A DNA stretch of 43,547 nt, taken from positions 1 through 43,547 of the forward strand of contig CAZFFP010000027.1 of assembly GCA_964518215.1 (NCBI GenBank), written 5' to 3'. This stretch comes from CAYSGX01 sp964518215. GTDB lineage: Bacteria; Bacteroidota; Bacteroidia; Chitinophagales; CAIOSU01. The position numbers and the translations under genes are program-made. The notes under the pieces were generated by a model. It made no database searches. It saw only the letters and a program-made list of their open reading frames with translations, and was not told the origin of the DNA. This document shows positions 15,131 to 23,699 of the stretch, piece by piece; position 1 is the stretch's first letter, and the number at the start of each line of letters is the position of its first letter.

Positions 15131-15901
15131 ATGTTTCGCAAATTTTCCATAGTCTTAGTCGTTTTGACGTTTTTATCAGTATCTGTATTGGCTCAGAGTA
15201 CGATTGAAAATCTATTGAAACAAGCCGAAGAAGCACAAAAAAATTATCAGGAGTGGAGAGCCATCAGTATCTATAAGCAAGTGTTGCAGAAAGACTCCAC
15301 CAACGCCACGGCTCTATTTAACATAGCCTATCTCTATCAACGTCAGGGCTGGCTTGAAGAAGGCATCAACGATGATAAGTCGAAAGAATATTATCAGCAA
15401 TGTTTTAATTATTCCGAAAAGAGTTTCGCGCTGTATCCTCATTCATTCGAAGCCAATTTGATTAAAGCGGGAGCCATTGCCCGCATGGCGCGTTTTTATG
15501 ATGCCAAAGGAAGGGTTCAGGCGGCATGGGACATAAAAAAGTATGCCGATATTGCCATGAAAATGAATCCCAATCATCCTGAAATATTGCACATGTTAGC
15601 TTGGTGGAATTATGAACTCACCAAACCCACTTGGTTGGAACGGAAATTAGCTCAGGTATTTTTCGGGGGCATGCCCAAAGGAGCCTCTATGGACAACGCT
15701 TTTCAAATGCTGCAAAAAGCCACGAGCATGAATCCGAGCTATATCGTGTATTACTACGATTTGGCAGTTTTCTTTCAGCATATTGGCAATAAAATGAACG
15801 CTATCGAAAATTTGAAGAAAGCCATTTCTCTGAAACCCATCGCTCCCGAAGAGTTTCAGTATATAGAGTTATGCAGAAAAAAACTGGCTTTGTTACAATA
15901 G
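15131..15901 (+). CDS. Exported tetratricopeptide-repeat protein
   Basis: Starting at 15131 the product is 256 residues: signal peptide FRKFSIVLVVLTFLSVSVLAQ, then TPR-like helical pairs (KNYQEWRAISIYKQVLQKDSTNATALFNIAYLY, SFEANLIKAGAIARMARF, MNPNHPEILHMLAWWNYEL, MNPSYIVYYYDLAVFFQHIGNKMNAIENLKKAISL). An open frame extends nine codons upstream to a TTG at 15104, but that stretch contains the -7 promoter element. TPR proteins act as scaffolds for protein complexes, here probably in the periplasm. It ends 11 nt before the convergent O-methyltransferase gene. Partner unknown. Confidence 0.85.
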   Translation: MFRKFSIVLVVLTFLSVSVLAQSTIENLLKQAEEAQKNYQEWRAISIYKQVLQKDSTNATALFNIAYLYQRQGWLEEGINDDKSKEYYQQCFNYSEKSFALYPHSFEANLIKAGAIARMARFYDAKGRVQAAWDIKKYADIAMKMNPNHPEILHMLAWWNYELTKPTWLERKLAQVFFGGMPKGASMDNAFQMLQKATSMNPSYIVYYYDLAVFFQHIGNKMNAIENLKKAISLKPIAPEEFQYIELCRKKLALLQ

Positions 15902-15912
15902 TTTGGCTGCGG

Positions 15913-16551
15913 CTATACTATTTTTCTTACTACCATGATTCCATCTCTTAAAGGAAACAGCATATTTTCCACTCTTGTATCATTTTGAATTTTCTCATTG
16001 AATGCGTGAATGGCTGCTGTGTCTTTGTCTTTTTTATCTTCTAACACTTTGCCGCTCCACAAAACATTATCAGCCAATATAAATCCGCCTGTTCGCACTT
16101 TATCAAATACCAAATCGTAGTAGCGCGAATAATTTTCTTTGTCGGCATCAATAAAAACCAAATCGAAAGTTTCCTGAAGCTGAGGAATAATTTCTAACGC
16201 ATTACCTGTATGCAATTGAATTTTTTCGGCACATCCGGCTTGCTGAAAATAACTCAGCGCCATTTCTTCAAGCTCTTCATTAATATCAATGGTATGAAGT
16301 TTCCCATCTTCTTGTAATCCGTGGGCAAGGCAAATAGCAGAATAGCCGGTATAAGTTCCTATTTCAAGAATTCTTCGGGGAGCAATCATGGCGCTTACCA
16401 TTTTTAAAAATGCCCCTTGTAAATGCCCCGACAACATGCGAGGCATTAAAACCTTAGCATGAGTTTCGCGGTTCAGATTTTTTAAAGCATCCGATTCGGG
16501 CGTGGTATGTTGTTCGGCATAATGAGTAATTTTTGATTCAATGAATTCCAT
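15913..16551 (-). CDS. Class I SAM-dependent O-methyltransferase (COMT/CCoAOMT-like)
   Basis: The 212-residue protein has SAM-binding motif I in RILEIGTYTGYSAICLA and a second acidic loop in HTIDINEE. The divalent-metal site is in LVFIDADKENY, followed by GFILADNVLWSGKV, which is diagnostic of the family 3 O-methyltransferases. These methylate catechol-type or related hydroxyl groups using a metal ion. It is the last gene of a minus-strand run and is convergent with the TPR gene. Upstream, 16552-16772 holds A/T-rich sequence with no recognisable gene. Family certain, substrate unknown. Confidence 0.92.
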   Translation of the reverse strand: MEFIESKITHYAEQHTTPESDALKNLNRETHAKVLMPRMLSGHLQGAFLKMVSAMIAPRRILEIGTYTGYSAICLAHGLQEDGKLHTIDINEELEEMALSYFQQAGCAEKIQLHTGNALEIIPQLQETFDLVFIDADKENYSRYYDLVFDKVRTGGFILADNVLWSGKVLEDKKDKDTAAIHAFNEKIQNDTRVENMLFPLRDGIMVVRKIV

Positions 16552-16772
16552 AAAATATTTTTTGAGTAGAAAATTTTATTGCTGTAATGATACAAAACGA
16601 ACCAAAAAGACAATTATCATTTTTGCTTTTTATAAATAATCAAATGACTAAGAATGGATTTAATTAGGCTGAAGAAAATTTGAAGGTAAATTTAGAAGTG
16701 AGATTGAAGAGTTGAATTGAACGTGAAGTTTACAAAGTAATACCAATCGTTTTTTCGTTTTTTCAAAAATTT

Positions 16773-17489
16773 CTACTTTTTATTTTTCTTCTTCTTTTCA
16801 TTTTTTTCGTTTCCAAGATTTGAAAACATACCTGCCAAACCTAATTTGAAAGGCAATTCATTGTCAAAGTATAATTTCTTTTGGTTCCCTTCTTTGTCGA
16901 TGCAATGTAGTATGTCGTATGACCTTTTGTTTATGCTTATCAACGACTGCGAAGTGGAAGTTAACTCTAGTTCTCTAACAATAAGATATTCGTCACTAAC
17001 GCTCGTAACCACAAAAGCGCTGTCCGCAGACAAGCCGTTTCCTGAAAAGAAAGGAATGGAAAGCAGGCTGAAATATTGATTGTAAGCTATTTTAGAATTT
17101 ACGGTATCGTTTGTCATGTTAAGCAAATATCCTTTCAACTGAAGCAGCTTCAGGTTGGTAGGCTGGCTGATGAGTTTCAGGTTTACTTCCTTTAATGCCT
17201 CTTGATGTTTTTCCTCCTTGATTAAAGCTGAAATTTCTGATGAAAGTGATGCACCGTAGGGACTGTATCCGGGCATGAATGCTTTGCCATAATATAATGT
17301 GAGGTAATCTACCCATTCAAGCGTAGTATCCTGAGCCACAAATTTTTTCATAATGTCTTCATAAATGCGAGGTGCTTCATTCAGCACTGATTTAATGGTG
17401 TCGAGATGAATATCATAAACCTGCTGAGCAATTGCTTGATGGTGCATGATTGAAACCAACAACATAAGTATAACAATGACTTTTTTCAT
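16773..17489 (-). CDS. Exported DUF4919-like protein
   Basis: The 238-residue product has a signal peptide (MKKVIVILMLLVSIMHHQAIAQ). Its mature region includes FVAQDTTLEWVDYLTLYYGKAFMPGYSPYG, which resembles the DUF4919 family core (Tyr-rich LYYG...Y.PY). It has a central TPR-like helical part (HQEALKEVNLKLISQPTNLKLLQLKGYLL) and ends in a basic tail (NEKNEKKKKNKK). DUF4919 is common in Bacteroidota and has no known function. The assignment is from pattern memory and would need a profile search. It lies 93 nt upstream of the acylphosphatase gene on the same strand. Confidence 0.7.
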   Translation of the reverse strand: MKKVIVILMLLVSIMHHQAIAQQVYDIHLDTIKSVLNEAPRIYEDIMKKFVAQDTTLEWVDYLTLYYGKAFMPGYSPYGASLSSEISALIKEEKHQEALKEVNLKLISQPTNLKLLQLKGYLLNMTNDTVNSKIAYNQYFSLLSIPFFSGNGLSADSAFVVTSVSDEYLIVRELELTSTSQSLISINKRSYDILHCIDKEGNQKKLYFDNELPFKLGLAGMFSNLGNEKNEKKKKNKK

Positions 17490-17582
17490 AATCGGTGTCG
17501 CTTTTAAAATATTATGATGATGATAATACGACTTTGGTTGCCTGAAAATTGTTTTGCCAGAAAATTAATATTGAACTACCTG

Positions 17583-17852
17583 CTACTTCTTCACAATAAA
17601 CTCATGGTATCCTTTTGTAATGGCGGGTGTAATTTCTATACCCGTTACCATGGCACTTGCCGGTCCCTGCTTGCACCACTCAATGAAACTATTCATGGCA
17701 TCATCATCGCCTTCGGCTTCAGCATACACACTGCCATTGGGCATATTCTGAACAAAGCCCGCAATACCTAACTCAATGGCTTTCTCTTGTGTGCTTTTCC
17801 TGAAAAAAACTCCCTGCACTTTTCCTGAAATTTTTATAGAAACTGCTTTCAT
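17583..17852 (-). CDS. acyP: Acylphosphatase
   Basis: The 89-residue product has the full acylphosphatase signature. GKVQGVFFRKS contains the phosphate-binding Arg (R18), and GIAGFVQNMPNGSVYAEAEG contains the catalytic Asn (N36). Length and the C-terminal FIVKK fit the family. It hydrolyses carboxyl-phosphate bonds in small acyl phosphates in the cytoplasm. The gene is alone at the head of the minus-strand run. Upstream lies an array of 8-nt repeats, then the mraZ control region on the opposite strand. Confidence 0.95.
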   Translation of the reverse strand: MKAVSIKISGKVQGVFFRKSTQEKAIELGIAGFVQNMPNGSVYAEAEGDDDAMNSFIEWCKQGPASAMVTGIEITPAITKGYHEFIVKK

Positions 17853-17892
17853 GCGCTCGTTTTTTAAACAATGATTTTACTCTTGGGAGCAT

Positions 17893-17948
17893 AAAGTTAT
17901 AAGGTTGAAAGGTTTGAAGGTTGCAAGGTTATAAGGTTGGAAAGTTCA
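17893..17948. repeat. Seven-unit octamer array AAGGTTNN
   Basis: Seven consecutive 8-mers: AAAGTTAT, AAGGTTGA, AAGGTTTG, AAGGTTGC, AAGGTTAT, AAGGTTGG, AAAGTTCA. The first six positions are conserved and the last two vary freely. It lies in the 396-nt divergent spacer 17853-18248 between acyP and mraZ. Apart from this array and the putative MraZ sites, the spacer shows no gene. Confidence 0.8.
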
Positions 17949-18074
17949 AAGCCTGCATTTTAATAAATGTATGAATTGTTCATGCAAAAAGTTACCTGAT
18001 GCAGTCGGGTTTACTGGCTATATCCTCCTTTGCAATTTCTCAAAAAAGCTTTGTAAATGAATTTTAGTTGAATT

Positions 18075-18205
18075 TTTTCCCACATTTTCCTACCTTTATT
18101 TTTTATAACAATTCCCTGCAATAATTAATATTTTCCACACGTTAACTCCATGTGGATAAAAAAATATGCACTAAAAATTTCTTTATGTGGTAAAAAGTGG
18201 TAAAA
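18075..18205 (+). promoter_or_regulatory. Putative MraZ operator and promoter region
   Basis: Two direct repeats GTGGTAAAA start at 18187 and 18197, exactly 10 nt apart. On the other strand, GTGGGAAAA (18083-18075) and GTAGGAAAA (18093-18085) are also 10 nt apart, and GTGGATAAA occurs near 18151. MraZ proteins bind helically phased G-rich repeats (TGGGN in E. coli, AAAGTG-type in Mycoplasma) in front of their own operon. TACCTTTA (18091-18098) is one mismatch from TAnnTTTG. The operator is likely by position and phasing. The transcription start is not fixed. Confidence 0.6.
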
Positions 18206-18248
18206 TTGCATTATTAAATATTTCCGGCAGTAAAAACTTCATTCATCA

Positions 18249-18713
18249 ATGGCGGCTCTCTTAGGCGAATTTCTTTGTGCGGTGGACAACAAAAACCGGG
18301 TGCGGGTGCCCGCGGCTTTGTTGCGTCAACTGCCCGCTGCCATGCAAAAAGGGTTTGTCATCAACCGGGGTTTTGAAAAGTGCATCGTCATGTATCCGCT
18401 CAATGAGTGGGAACAGGTAGCTGCGAAAGTGAACAAGCTCAACACCTTCAAAAAGGAAAACCGAGAATTCAAGCGCGTATTTCTGAGAGGCGCTACACAG
18501 ATAGAATTAGATAATGCCGAGCGTATGTTGTTGCCGCGTCCATTAATGGATTTTGCCGGCATCAGCAAAGAAATTATCATGGTAGCCAATGGCAAAGTAG
18601 TCGAAATGTGGAATCCTGAAATCTACGAACAACTCATGCAGGTGGACTCCGATGCCTTTGCCACACTCGCTGAAAAAGTGATGAGCGATGACGATGAAAA
18701 TTCCGGGTCATGA
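18249..18713 (+). CDS. mraZ: Transcriptional regulator MraZ
   Basis: The 154-residue product has two SpoVT-AbrB (MraZ) domains, each with the DxxxR-type motif: AVDNKNRVRVPAALLRQL near the start and LDNAERMLLPRPLMDFAGI in the second half. A central FLRGATQIELDNAERM segment is typical. It forms ring-shaped oligomers that bind repeats upstream of the dcw operon and regulate it. It is the first gene of the cluster, with candidate operator repeats at 18075-18205. Its TGA overlaps the ATG of rsmH (ATGA), so the two are translationally coupled. Confidence 0.95.
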   Translation: MAALLGEFLCAVDNKNRVRVPAALLRQLPAAMQKGFVINRGFEKCIVMYPLNEWEQVAAKVNKLNTFKKENREFKRVFLRGATQIELDNAERMLLPRPLMDFAGISKEIIMVANGKVVEMWNPEIYEQLMQVDSDAFATLAEKVMSDDDENSGS

Positions 18714-19603
18714 GTTATCACGAGCCGGTGCTGTTAAAGGAATCGGTAGATGCGCTGAATATTAAAGAAGGCGGAATATATGCCGATGTTACGTTTGGCG
18801 GAGGCGGACATTCACGCGAGATTTTGAAGCGGCTGAAAAACGGAAAGTTGCTCGCGTTCGATCAGGATGCTGATGCGGCTCGCAATGTTGAGGCAAACGA
18901 ACAATTGGTTTTTATACCTCAAAATTTCAGACACTTGAAACCATTCTGCAAAGCCATGAACGCCTTTCCCTTAGACGGCATCTTAGCCGACCTCGGGGTG
19001 TCATCGCATCAGTTCGATACGGCTGAAAGAGGATTTTCCTTCCGCTTCGATGCGCCTTTAGATATGCGCATGAGTCAAAACCTGACCAATAATGCAGCCG
19101 ACATTATACAGCAGCGGAGCGAACACGAGTTGCAGCAAATTTTCGGAAACTATGGCGAAGTGCGCAATGCCAGAACACTTGCCAAAAGAATTGTGGAAGC
19201 GCGTCAATCGCAAGCGGTGAAAACCATAGCAGATTTCCTGTCGGTAATAGAGCCTTGCATCATCGGTAACAGAGCCAAATATCTCGCACAGGTTTTTCAG
19301 GCTTTGCGAATTGAAGTGAATGAAGAAATGCAGGCGCTTGAAGAACTCTTACAACAATCTGCAGAAGTGTTGAAGCCCGGAGGAAGATTGGTAGTGATTT
19401 CGTATCACTCGCTGGAAGACCGTATGGTAAAAAATTTTATGAAAGCTGGAAACATAAGTGGAGAAATAGAAAAAGACTTGTTCGGAAATTTTGAAACACC
19501 TTTTAAAGTAATCACCAAAAAACCGGTGGAACCTTCTGAGGAGGAAATCAAAATGAACAGCAGAGCACGAAGCGCCCGAATGAGGGTTGCCGAAAAACCT
19601 TAG
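18710..19603 (+). CDS. rsmH: 16S rRNA (cytosine(1402)-N4)-methyltransferase RsmH
   Basis: The 297-residue enzyme has YHEPVLLKESVDAL, the SAM motif YADVTFGGGGHSREIL, LDGILADLGVSSHQFD, ERGFSFRFDAPLDMRM and GGRLVVISYHSLEDRMVKNF, all RsmH (MraW) hallmarks. It methylates N4 of C1402 in 16S rRNA. The start overlaps the mraZ stop by 4 nt. The TAG stop (19601-19603) lies within copy 2 of the dispersed GAGACGCAT palindrome, so the last residues (ARMRVAEKP) may have been set by that repeat. Confidence 0.97.
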   Translation: MSYHEPVLLKESVDALNIKEGGIYADVTFGGGGHSREILKRLKNGKLLAFDQDADAARNVEANEQLVFIPQNFRHLKPFCKAMNAFPLDGILADLGVSSHQFDTAERGFSFRFDAPLDMRMSQNLTNNAADIIQQRSEHELQQIFGNYGEVRNARTLAKRIVEARQSQAVKTIADFLSVIEPCIIGNRAKYLAQVFQALRIEVNEEMQALEELLQQSAEVLKPGGRLVVISYHSLEDRMVKNFMKAGNISGEIEKDLFGNFETPFKVITKKPVEPSEEEIKMNSRARSARMRVAEKP

Positions 19604-19625
19604 AGACGCATAATATGCGTCTCTC
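19598..19625. repeat. Dispersed short palindrome, copy 2
   Basis: GAGACGCAT (19603-19611) and ATGCGTCTC (19615-19623) flank an AAT spacer, preceded by CCTTA. The rsmH stop TAG (19601-19603) is inside the repeat. It lies in the 53-nt spacer before the ftsL-like gene. Confidence 0.9.
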
Positions 19626-19656
19626 AAAAAACCAATAAAACCAACAACCAACCAAC

Positions 19657-20025
19657 ATGACCGCCACCGAAATTCAGGAACCGGAAGTAGAAGCCTTAAC
19701 GCCCGAGGCTGTTCCCGCCCCCGCTGTTTCAAAAAAGAAGCAGGCGGAATATGCGCTGTTCAATCGCCACTTTCCCTATGTGGCATTGTTGGTGGTGCTC
19801 GCTTTTCTCTATATCAGAAATGCGCATTTCAACGAAACACTTATCAGACAAATTGACGAAACCAAGTTGAAACTCAAAGTGCTGCGTTGGGAATACATGA
19901 CAGTTAAATCTGAACTCATGTTGAAGAGCAAACAAACTGAAGTAGCAAAAGCAGTGGCTCCGAAAGGATTAAAAGAATTAACAGACCCTCCTAAAAAAAT
20001 CAATGTAAAGAAAGGTGAGTATTAA
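19657..20025 (+). CDS. ftsL: FtsL-like cell division protein
   Basis: The 122-residue bitopic protein has a long acidic, Pro/Ala-rich cytoplasmic tail (EIQEPEVEALTPEAVPAP), one span at about 40-54 (PYVALLVVLAFLYI) and a coiled coil at about 58-92. It ends in a basic tail (DPPKKINVKKGEY). Size, topology and position between rsmH and ftsI identify it as the Bacteroidota FtsL equivalent, although sequence similarity to classical FtsL is low. It would form the FtsQLB complex with the FtsQ and DivIC proteins encoded in this window. The 3' end overlaps the GTG start of ftsI by 11 nt. Confidence 0.85.
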   Translation: MTATEIQEPEVEALTPEAVPAPAVSKKKQAEYALFNRHFPYVALLVVLAFLYIRNAHFNETLIRQIDETKLKLKVLRWEYMTVKSELMLKSKQTEVAKAVAPKGLKELTDPPKKINVKKGEY

Positions 20026-22117
20026 GCGCGACATATTATGGCGGGTTTATCTCGCAATGCTTTTTGTGGTGGTATTGGGCGGAGGCATTCTGTTCAAAAC
20101 TTTCCAAATACAGCATGTCGAAGGAAGCCATTGGCGCGCACTTGCCGATAGCCTTACTACTGCTTATTTGCCCATTGATGCCGAGCGTGGAAATATTTTT
20201 GCTTCCGATGGAAGTTTGTTGGCAACCTCGCTGCCGTTTTTCGACATCCGCTTCGATGCCCGCACGGAAGCCATCACGCAGGTATTTTTCAATGAGAAAG
20301 TAGATTCGCTGGCGCACATGCTGTCGCTGCATTTTAAAGACAAAACCAAACAGCAATACAAACAGCAACTCATCAATGCGCGCAACAGTGGCAAGCGCTA
20401 CACACTTATCAAAAGCAATATCACTTATCACGATTTACAGGCGGTAAAAACATTTGCCATATTCAATAAAGGAAGATTCAGAGGTGGTTTAATTGTCATT
20501 CAGAAAAGCAAACGTGTGCATCCGTTTCAGATGCTTGCCAGTCGCACTATCGGTTTTCAGCGCAACGATAAAATAGCGGTCGGCTTGGAAGGAAAATACA
20601 ACGAAGCATTGGCTGGCGTGCAAGGTAAAAGGCTCATGCAAAAAATTGCCGGAGGCACCTGGGTTCCGGTGAATGATAATGAGGAATTCAGTTCGGTGCA
20701 TGGCAACGATATTGTTACCACTATTGATATCGAATTGCAGGATGTGTTGGAACACGCATTACTCAGCGCGCTCGATTCGCATCAGGCGCATCATGGCTGT
20801 GCAGTATTGATGGAAGTTGCTACCGGAAAAATAAAAGCCATTGCAAATCTCGGCAGAGATAAAAACGGAAAGTATTCTGAAGACTATAATTATGCTGTGG
20901 GCGAAGCCACCGAGCCGGGTTCTACATTTAAATTGATGTCTGTTTTGGCGCTTATCGAAGACGGATACATCAATAAAAATACTACGGTAGATATTGAAAA
21001 AGGAGTGCGCAAATTTTACGACCGCACCATGCGCGATTCCGAATGGCACGACATGACCACTGTTACGGTGAAGAAGGCTTTTGCCAAATCATCTAATGTT
21101 GCATTCGCCAAACTGATTGATGAATACTACCGCCACCAACCGCAAAAATTTTTAGACCATATTGAAAAAGTCGGTTTGAGTAAAGTTGTAAGTTTTGAAA
21201 TTGCGGGCGAACCTGAACCATTCATTAAAAAGCGCGAAGACAAATCATGGTCGGGGGTTACGTTGCCGTGGATGGCTGTGGGCTATGAGTTGAAATTGAC
21301 GCCCTTGCAAATGCTCACCTTCTACAATGCCATTGCTAATAATGGAAAGTCGGTAAAGCCTTATGTGGTAGAAAAAATTCTGCAAAACGGTGTAGTGGTC
21401 GAGTCGTTTAAGACCGAAGTGTTGAATGAAAAAATATGCTCTGATGAAACGCTTGCGCAACTGCGCGATATGTTGCAGGCAGTGGTGGACAGCGGCACTG
21501 CACGAAATGTTTACGATAAGGAAATTCGCATTGCAGGCAAAACCGGAACAGCAAAACTTTTAGACAAAACTTTAGGCTACAAGCACACTTTTTATCAGGC
21601 ATCCTTCTGCGGATATTTTCCTTCCAATAATCCGAAGTATTCCTGTGTGGTGGTTATTACTTCTCCATCTACAGGTTTGTATTATGGTTCGAAAGTGGCG
21701 GCTCCGGTTTTTAAAGAAGTAGCAGAAAAAATTTATTCCACTTCGTTCGACATTCATCAACCGGTAAATACCGAGCCTAAACTTTTTGCCGAAAATTATA
21801 GAGCCATATCCAAATCCTACCGCGATGATTTGGTAATACTTCAGAAAAAATTATCGCTTCCCATTAAAGCCAACGAAGCAGATGCCGACTGGGTGCAGTG
21901 CGAGCGCAGCGAAAATTATATCAAAGTGCAAAGTGTGAATTATCTCGAAACATTGGTGCCAGATGTAACGGGCATGGGCTTGAGAGATGCGTTGTATCTC
22001 TTGGAAACATTAGGCTTGCGCGTGCAGGTAAGCGGCAGCGGGATGGTAAAAAGACAATCATTGCTTCCGGGCGAAAGAATTGAAAAAGGAAAACAAATCA
22101 TCATAGAACTGAGCTGA
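20015..22117 (+). CDS. ftsI: Septal peptidoglycan transpeptidase FtsI (PBP3) with PASTA domain
   Basis: The 700-residue class B penicillin-binding protein starts at GTG (SIKRDILWRVYLAML), 11 nt inside the ftsL-like gene. The ATG at 20058 would cut into the membrane anchor. A span (about 10-28) is followed by the PBP dimerisation domain and a transpeptidase domain with all three motifs: SxxK in EPGSTFKLMS (S303, K306), SxN in AKSSNVAF (359-361) and KTG in AGKTGTA (509-511). A C-terminal PASTA domain (PDVTGMGLRDALYLLETLGLRV) completes it. It cross-links septal peptidoglycan and works with FtsW. It is coupled to murE by a TGATG overlap. Confidence 0.97.
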   Translation: MSIKRDILWRVYLAMLFVVVLGGGILFKTFQIQHVEGSHWRALADSLTTAYLPIDAERGNIFASDGSLLATSLPFFDIRFDARTEAITQVFFNEKVDSLAHMLSLHFKDKTKQQYKQQLINARNSGKRYTLIKSNITYHDLQAVKTFAIFNKGRFRGGLIVIQKSKRVHPFQMLASRTIGFQRNDKIAVGLEGKYNEALAGVQGKRLMQKIAGGTWVPVNDNEEFSSVHGNDIVTTIDIELQDVLEHALLSALDSHQAHHGCAVLMEVATGKIKAIANLGRDKNGKYSEDYNYAVGEATEPGSTFKLMSVLALIEDGYINKNTTVDIEKGVRKFYDRTMRDSEWHDMTTVTVKKAFAKSSNVAFAKLIDEYYRHQPQKFLDHIEKVGLSKVVSFEIAGEPEPFIKKREDKSWSGVTLPWMAVGYELKLTPLQMLTFYNAIANNGKSVKPYVVEKILQNGVVVESFKTEVLNEKICSDETLAQLRDMLQAVVDSGTARNVYDKEIRIAGKTGTAKLLDKTLGYKHTFYQASFCGYFPSNNPKYSCVVVITSPSTGLYYGSKVAAPVFKEVAEKIYSTSFDIHQPVNTEPKLFAENYRAISKSYRDDLVILQKKLSLPIKANEADADWVQCERSENYIKVQSVNYLETLVPDVTGMGLRDALYLLETLGLRVQVSGSGMVKRQSLLPGERIEKGKQIIIELS

Positions 22118-23604
22118 TGAAACAGTTGAGCGACATATTATACAAGGTGCGAATCGAGCAGTTGTTCGGCAGAACCGATATGGAAGTGAAGCATATCACT
22201 TTCGATTCGCGTGCCGTGCAAAAAGGCTCGTTGTTTATTGCCATCAAAGGCACTCAGTTAGACGGACACGATTATATTTCTAAAGCTATTGCACAAGGCG
22301 CTGTTGCTATTGTTTGCGAAAAATGGTCAGACTCACAGTGGTCAGACAACTCTAAGCTGTCCGACAACGCTACCATTGTAGTTGTAAAAAATTCTTCCGA
22401 AGCATTATCATTCATTGCCGGAAATTTTTTCGATAATCCTTCTGAAAAAATGCAACTCGTTGCCATTACCGGAACCAATGGCAAAACAACTGTTGCCACA
22501 CTCAGCTATCATTTATTCCGCTCGTTGGGATATAAGTGCGGGTTGATTTCTACCGTGCAAAATGAAATTGATGGAGCAATTATTCCATCCACACACACCA
22601 CCCCCGATGCCATTCAGATAAATGAGTTGTTGGCGAAAATGCTAGAAGCCGGATGCACGCATTGTTTTATGGAAGCAAGTTCACATGCCATTCATCAAAA
22701 TCGTGTTCATGCTCTCGATTTCGATGTGGCAGTGTTTACCAACATCACACACGACCATCTCGATTATCACGAAACATTTGACAAATACATCAAGGCGAAA
22801 AAACAACTCTTCGATGATTTGCCCGCTCATGCTACAGCCCTCATCAATAATGACGATAAGCGCGCATCGGTAATGGTGCAAAACACTAAGGCAACCGTAA
22901 AAACTTTCAGTCTTAAATCTATGTCCGATTTCAAGGCGTCCATTCTTGAAAATTCTTTTTTGGGCATGGTGCTGCAAATTGAAGGACTCGAATTACACAG
23001 CCGTCTAATTGGCGAATTCAATGCGTATAATCTGCTTTCAATTTATGCCATCGCGGTTGTTTTAGGCATTGAAAAAATAGATGCGTTAAGCGCTATCAGC
23101 AAATTAGGTGCAGCCGAAGGCAGGTTCGATTATATAGTTTCTCCGAAAGAAAAAATCATAGGTATTGTGGACTATGCACACACGCCCGATGCGCTGAAAA
23201 ATGTGTTGTCCACTATCAAAGCCATTCGCACACACAATGAACAGGTGATAACTGTGGTGGGTTGTGGAGGCAATCGCGATAAAGCCAAGCGCCCGGAAAT
23301 GACACGCATTGCGTGTGAGTTGAGCACCAAAGTGATTCTCACTTCCGACAATCCGCGCAATGAAAAACCCGAAGATATTATTGAAGAAATGAAGCAAGGA
23401 ATTGAGCCGCTGCACTATAAAAAAGTATTGAGCATCACCGACAGAAAAGAAGCCATCAAAGCCGCGTGCATGATGGCGACAGCCAAGGACATTATTCTGC
23501 TTGCCGGCAAAGGACACGAAAAATATCAGGAAATAAATGGAGTGAAATATCCTTTTGATGACAAGAAAGTGCTGGTGGAAGCTTTGAGTGAATTAGATAA
23601 ATAA
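22117..23604 (+). CDS. murE: UDP-MurNAc-L-Ala-D-Glu:meso-DAP ligase MurE
   Basis: The 495-residue Mur ligase has GTNGKTTVATLSYH (about 119-131, ATP), STHTTPDAIQIN, MEASSHAIHQNRV and VDYAHTPDALKNVL. DNPRNEKPEDII is the DNPR motif that reads meso-diaminopimelate specificity. It adds the third residue to the stem peptide. It starts at the last base of the ftsI stop (TGATG). An oddity: residues 70-84 (WSDSQ, WSDNS, KLSDN) come from a 15-nt tandem repeat at 22324-22368, in a loop that is usually variable and shorter. The enzyme should still be functional, as all catalytic motifs are intact. Confidence 0.96.
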   Translation: MKQLSDILYKVRIEQLFGRTDMEVKHITFDSRAVQKGSLFIAIKGTQLDGHDYISKAIAQGAVAIVCEKWSDSQWSDNSKLSDNATIVVVKNSSEALSFIAGNFFDNPSEKMQLVAITGTNGKTTVATLSYHLFRSLGYKCGLISTVQNEIDGAIIPSTHTTPDAIQINELLAKMLEAGCTHCFMEASSHAIHQNRVHALDFDVAVFTNITHDHLDYHETFDKYIKAKKQLFDDLPAHATALINNDDKRASVMVQNTKATVKTFSLKSMSDFKASILENSFLGMVLQIEGLELHSRLIGEFNAYNLLSIYAIAVVLGIEKIDALSAISKLGAAEGRFDYIVSPKEKIIGIVDYAHTPDALKNVLSTIKAIRTHNEQVITVVGCGGNRDKAKRPEMTRIACELSTKVILTSDNPRNEKPEDIIEEMKQGIEPLHYKKVLSITDRKEAIKAACMMATAKDIILLAGKGHEKYQEINGVKYPFDDKKVLVEALSELDK

Positions 23605-23621
23605 AGCGATATGCGACCATG

Positions 23622-23697
23622 CGATTTTCGATATGCGACTGTCGCATATCGAAAATCGAAAAGTCGAAAATCAAAAAAATCATAAATCCGAAATCAT
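23622..23697. repeat. 18-bp perfect inverted repeat and heptamer arrays before mraY
   Basis: Arms CGATTTTCGATATGCGAC (23622-23639) and GTCGCATATCGAAAATCG (23641-23658) flank a single T. Tandem 7-mers follow (TCGAAAA twice from 23649, then AAATCAT, AAATCCG, AAATCAT at 23677-23697). The last unit runs directly into the mraY start codon (AAATG). Together they fill the 95-nt murE-mraY spacer. Confidence 0.85.
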
Positions 23698-23699
23698 AA

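Noticed and set aside
17514..17771. 85-codon plus-strand open frame opposite acyP
   Set aside because: It is a shadow of the acylphosphatase gene, whose catalytic motifs are complete.
17893..17948. CRISPR array
   Set aside because: Units are 8 nt with no spacers. The heptamer arrays and the 237-bp HYR repeats also lack repeat-spacer structure, and no cas genes are present.
20058..20060. ATG start for ftsI
   Set aside because: It would delete the conserved KRDILWRVYL leader and part of the membrane anchor. The GTG at 20015 keeps both.
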